Shown piece by piece: positions 61,630 through 64,000 of a DNA stretch of 64,000 nucleotides. This stretch comes from JBNKFV01 sp050289485 (GTDB lineage: Bacteria; Pseudomonadota; Gammaproteobacteria; Pseudomonadales; Cellvibrionaceae). Below the pieces are notes generated by a model that ran no database searches, was not told where the DNA came from, and was given only the letters and a program-made list of their open reading frames with translations. The position numbers were made by a program, and so were the translations under genes. How positions within the stretch are numbered: position 1 is the first letter of the stretch; the number at the start of each line of letters is the position of its first letter. Location of the stretch: positions 1 through 64,000 of the forward strand of contig JBNKFV010000015.1 in NCBI GenBank assembly GCA_050289485.1, written 5' to 3'.

Positions 61630-61771
61630 AGAGCCTCTTCCACCTCAACAGGTTTTAGAAGTGAACGGTAAAACGCGTTCAAGTATATAGGAAGAAAAGA
61701 TGACCTAGCAATGGATAGACTGGTGCGCAGAGATCCTCGCTCGGCATAGGTGAGAGCGTTTTGACGACAAA

Positions 61772-62806
61772 TCACGGGTTGGCGGCGCTCTGCTTCGCCT
61801 TTTTCATCGGGTTGCCATAGTCTTTGAGCCATTTTGTATCAACGTTCCGGTAGTGAGCTAACAGGTGCCGATAGTATTCCTTGTTGGTCTTGAGTTCTCT
61901 CAATGCTTGACTGAATGCACGGTTCATATGGTCGCCGTTACTGCCTTGAGCCACGACGAAACAAACATCGAAATTAAAATACACGCTGCGCGCAAACTCA
62001 TCCGGCAGGTTTTCTTCTTGAATCAACTCCTCTACTGTGGCTATCGCAAAAATGTAGCCGTCTATGCGCCTGCTTATAACCTTGCGTAGACCGCTATCAG
62101 CAGAAATCGCTGGGTAGGTGGGTACATCGAGTAGTTGTCGATGCAAGCGCTCGGTCTCCAGTCGGTAAGGAAAAGTGGCTGCTGCTAAGGCTTGCTGCTC
62201 GCTGTCAGTCAATGTTCTGTGTAATGCCGTTGAGGCCGCTTGCACCATCTCATCACTGCTTGGGTAATCTGCATTGATATTCTCTAGAGCTTGCCTCTCC
62301 TTGGGAGAAAAATACACTGGGTCAATCATCCGCAAGGTTTTAGCATTCAATGAATACTTGGCTTGCAGCAGGTCCTCCCTGGTAATAGGGTTATTCTTAT
62401 GGCTGTATATTGCAAAAAGAATGGTATGTATAAGTTCTTTGCCATATTGGAAGTGCTGGCTGGGTGTTCTGTCTCTAGGACAGATGAGTGGCAAGTGCAG
62501 GTCGGCTGAACCTTGGCTTACTTCCCTGACTGATCTTGAGAAAGGCCTTGTGCGGATAGTGATATTGCCCTCTTTATAATATTTGCCTGCAGCCTTAACG
62601 ACATCAACATAAATATTTTCCAGGTTTTCGGTATGCGCAGGATTAAGTTCTCCGACATTGACAATAAGATCGTGCCCATAGGTAATTTGAGCCACGCTAA
62701 GGCCAAAATAAAGTAGCAACAGTAGTCCGCATGTTTTTGTTGGTTGCGGTACAGCAAGCTGAAGATACGTTGTGAGCATGAGGTACAGTGCCTTAGCGAT
62801 ATGCAT
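61772..62806 (-). CDS. Orphan periplasmic solute-binding protein (SBP-like)
   Basis: A 344-residue protein with a hydrophobic export signal (CGLLLLLYFGLSVAQ) and an SBP_bac_3-like body (TIRTRPFSRSVREVSQGSADL and DLHLPLICPRD). The start may be the ATG at 62779, which gives a shorter signal region, or 62806. No permease or ATPase gene is near. It is followed by the LuxR gene in the same direction. The ligand is unknown; a sensory role for the locus is a possibility. Confidence 0.7.
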   Translation of the reverse strand: MHIAKALYLMLTTYLQLAVPQPTKTCGLLLLLYFGLSVAQITYGHDLIVNVGELNPAHTENLENIYVDVVKAAGKYYKEGNITIRTRPFSRSVREVSQGSADLHLPLICPRDRTPSQHFQYGKELIHTILFAIYSHKNNPITREDLLQAKYSLNAKTLRMIDPVYFSPKERQALENINADYPSSDEMVQAASTALHRTLTDSEQQALAAATFPYRLETERLHRQLLDVPTYPAISADSGLRKVISRRIDGYIFAIATVEELIQEENLPDEFARSVYFNFDVCFVVAQGSNGDHMNRAFSQALRELKTNKEYYRHLLAHYRNVDTKWLKDYGNPMKKAKQSAANP

Positions 62807-62921
62807 TATGTGAGATCAGATAATTTCAATTTATACGCTATAGTTATAAAAGCCGCAGTCGCCAACAGCGGCGTGAATTAAGTTATGATGGATTTAGCGC
62901 TTTTTTGCCTATTGGTGGGGA

Positions 62922-62978
62922 CTATTAATCCGATAAGTATTATTGTCGGGTTAATAAGCGGCGCACAAATGCGTCGCC
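62922..62978 (-). repeat. Second copy of the two-hairpin dispersed repeat
   Basis: Read on the minus strand, this element has the same order as 38541-38595: a GC-rich hairpin (GGCGACGCA/TGCGCCGC, one mismatch), then TTAACCCGACAATA with a weaker return arm CGGATTAA. Bases 62938-62966 are identical, in reverse orientation, to 38553-38581. Further similarity (TATGTTATT) extends outward to about 62995. The 300-base gap 62807-63106 holds this repeat and the promoter of the next gene, but no other feature. Confidence 0.75.
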
Positions 62979-63106
62979 AAGTTAATAACATAGTGCATAC
63001 GCCTTCAATAGACTAAAGCGAGCAAATCCAGATATTAATGGATGAACGTGTCAATAAGTGTAGCCACATTTTTTTGTGAGTGTGTAAAAAGTAGCTTGTG
63101 GGCCAG

Positions 63107-64000
63107 ATGAATATGAAACATGTACTGATCGTTGAAGATAGTCCTTTGGTAATGAAAGTTATTCGTCATGTGGCCTCGGCAGAGCTTCGCTTCCAGCCGT
63201 TGTTTGCGACCAGTTTTGCTGAAGCGAAACAGGCGTACCAGGCCAATAAAGCCTCAATTTTTGCGGCATTGGTTGATCTCAATCTACCAGATGCACCCGA
63301 TGGTGAAGTGGTAGACTTTATGTTGCAGCAGCGTGTGCCTACGGTGGTGCTCACGGGTTCGTTCGATGAGGCACGGCGCGATACGCTGTATAGCAAAGGT
63401 ATTGTTGACTATGTTACTAAAGAGGGGCGTTACTCATACAGCTATGCTGTCAACCTCGTCAACAAGCTAGATGATAATCAATCGGTGAAAGTGCTGGTGG
63501 TTGACGACTCAGCAACGTCGAGAGAATTTATCAGCCAGTTGTTAAAGCAGAATTTGTTTCCCGTATTAACTGCTGCTAATGGTATCGAGGCGATCAAGGT
63601 TATTTTGGAACATCCAGACATTCGCCTGCTGATCACCGACTATAATATGCCCAAAATGGATGGCTTTGAGCTGGTGCGAAACCTTCGTCATAAATACGAA
63701 AAATCAGACTTAGTCATTATGGGTTTGTCGGCTGTTGGAGATTCCTCGTTGTCGGCCCGATTCATTAAAAATGGTGCAAACGATTTTTTGGCGAAGCCAT
63801 TTAATCAAGAGGAATTCCTGTGCCGGGTTATGCACAACGTCGAATCACTACAACTGATCGCCCGCATTCGCGATACGGCCAATAAAGACCATCTTACCGG
63901 CGTGTACAATCGACGCTACTTTTTTGAAAAAGGCGAAGCATTTTGCCGGGCTGCCAGAGAAAACCACACTCCGCTGGCAACAGCTATTATTGATTTGGAC
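63107..64000 (+). CDS. REC-REC-GGDEF response regulator (diguanylate cyclase), partial
   Basis: The gene runs off the window end. It begins MNMKHVLIVEDSPLVMKV (ATG 63107; ATG 63113 also possible). The first receiver domain (about 1-120) has LVDLNLPDAPDGE with a phospho-acceptor Asp. The second (about 125-245) has VLVVDDSATSREF, the acceptor region LITDYNMPKMDGFE and the KPF switch Lys. A GGDEF domain starts with DHLTGVYNRRYFF and continues past 64000, so its active site is not visible. Double-receiver diguanylate cyclases of this kind respond to one or two kinases, which are not in view. Confidence 0.88.
   Translation, partial: MNMKHVLIVEDSPLVMKVIRHVASAELRFQPLFATSFAEAKQAYQANKASIFAALVDLNLPDAPDGEVVDFMLQQRVPTVVLTGSFDEARRDTLYSKGIVDYVTKEGRYSYSYAVNLVNKLDDNQSVKVLVVDDSATSREFISQLLKQNLFPVLTAANGIEAIKVILEHPDIRLLITDYNMPKMDGFELVRNLRHKYEKSDLVIMGLSAVGDSSLSARFIKNGANDFLAKPFNQEEFLCRVMHNVESLQLIARIRDTANKDHLTGVYNRRYFFEKGEAFCRAARENHTPLATAIIDLD

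Noticed and set aside
61626..61832. A 68-residue open frame between the LuxR gene and the binding-protein gene
   Set aside because: It overlaps the end of the binding-protein gene and has no recognised domain or ribosome site.

Overview
The window looks like a chromosomal segment of a Gram-negative gammaproteobacterium of the Pseudomonas/Cellvibrio type, probably marine or aquatic. The evidence is gene order. Three blocks are syntenic with Pseudomonas-like genomes: dsbD-aroQ-accB-accC-prmA-DUF3426-dusB-fis-purH; lolB-ispE-tRNA-Gln-prs-rplY-pth-ychF; and hemA-prfA-prmC-moeB. Outer-membrane biogenesis genes (lolB, waaF), a TonB-dependent receptor and an Anr/Fnr-type box before hemN fit this. 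Species cannot be named from the sequence alone.

Layout. 0-1.5 kb: decayed genes (a DUF336/GlcG-like frame broken by one stop) beside an intact IclR regulator. 1.5-9.5 kb, minus strand: argS, then a probable operon read as circularly permuted ATP-grasp/alpha-E fusion, transglutaminase-like protein, orphan periplasmic binding protein and chemoreceptor. 9.7-13.6 kb: a two-cysteine ArsR regulator of the SqrR/BigR kind, a small Cys-rich exported protein, hemN with an Anr box and a long inverted repeat, a SIMPL-domain protein and a small exported protein. 13.6-15.4 kb: an insertion/duplication scar. A second copy of the purH 3' end flanks a DM13 lipoprotein gene, at the place where purD follows purH in Pseudomonas.

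15.2-26.5 kb is the conserved core block, including a DUF3426 protein expanded to 823 residues by an acidic domain. A 267-bp element with terminal inverted repeats (MITE-like) follows at 26.6 kb. 27-37.3 kb holds a LapD-like c-di-GMP receptor, a PCuAC copper chaperone, DUF2333, waaF, a retropepsin-like protease, DUF1631 and ampD-ampE. 37.3-41.2 kb has divergent hexR and pgi separated by a run of hairpins. One of these belongs to a dispersed repeat seen again at 62.9 kb. Decayed short repeats and tRNA-Met follow. 41.3-56.6 kb is mostly housekeeping: a CZB chemoreceptor, translation and tetrapyrrole genes, ispE overlapping tRNA-Gln, a tRNA-Gln fragment, lolB and rhlB.

56.7-62.8 kb is an accessory locus on the minus strand: TonB receptor, secreted serine hydrolase, LuxR-type regulator and orphan periplasmic binding protein. 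The window ends inside a REC-REC-GGDEF response regulator. I found no CRISPR array, prophage, complete transposase or toxin-antitoxin pair. The best candidates for unusual biology are the ATP-grasp/transglutaminase-led operon, the acidic DUF3426 protein, the DM13 insertion at purH and the two-hairpin dispersed repeat.
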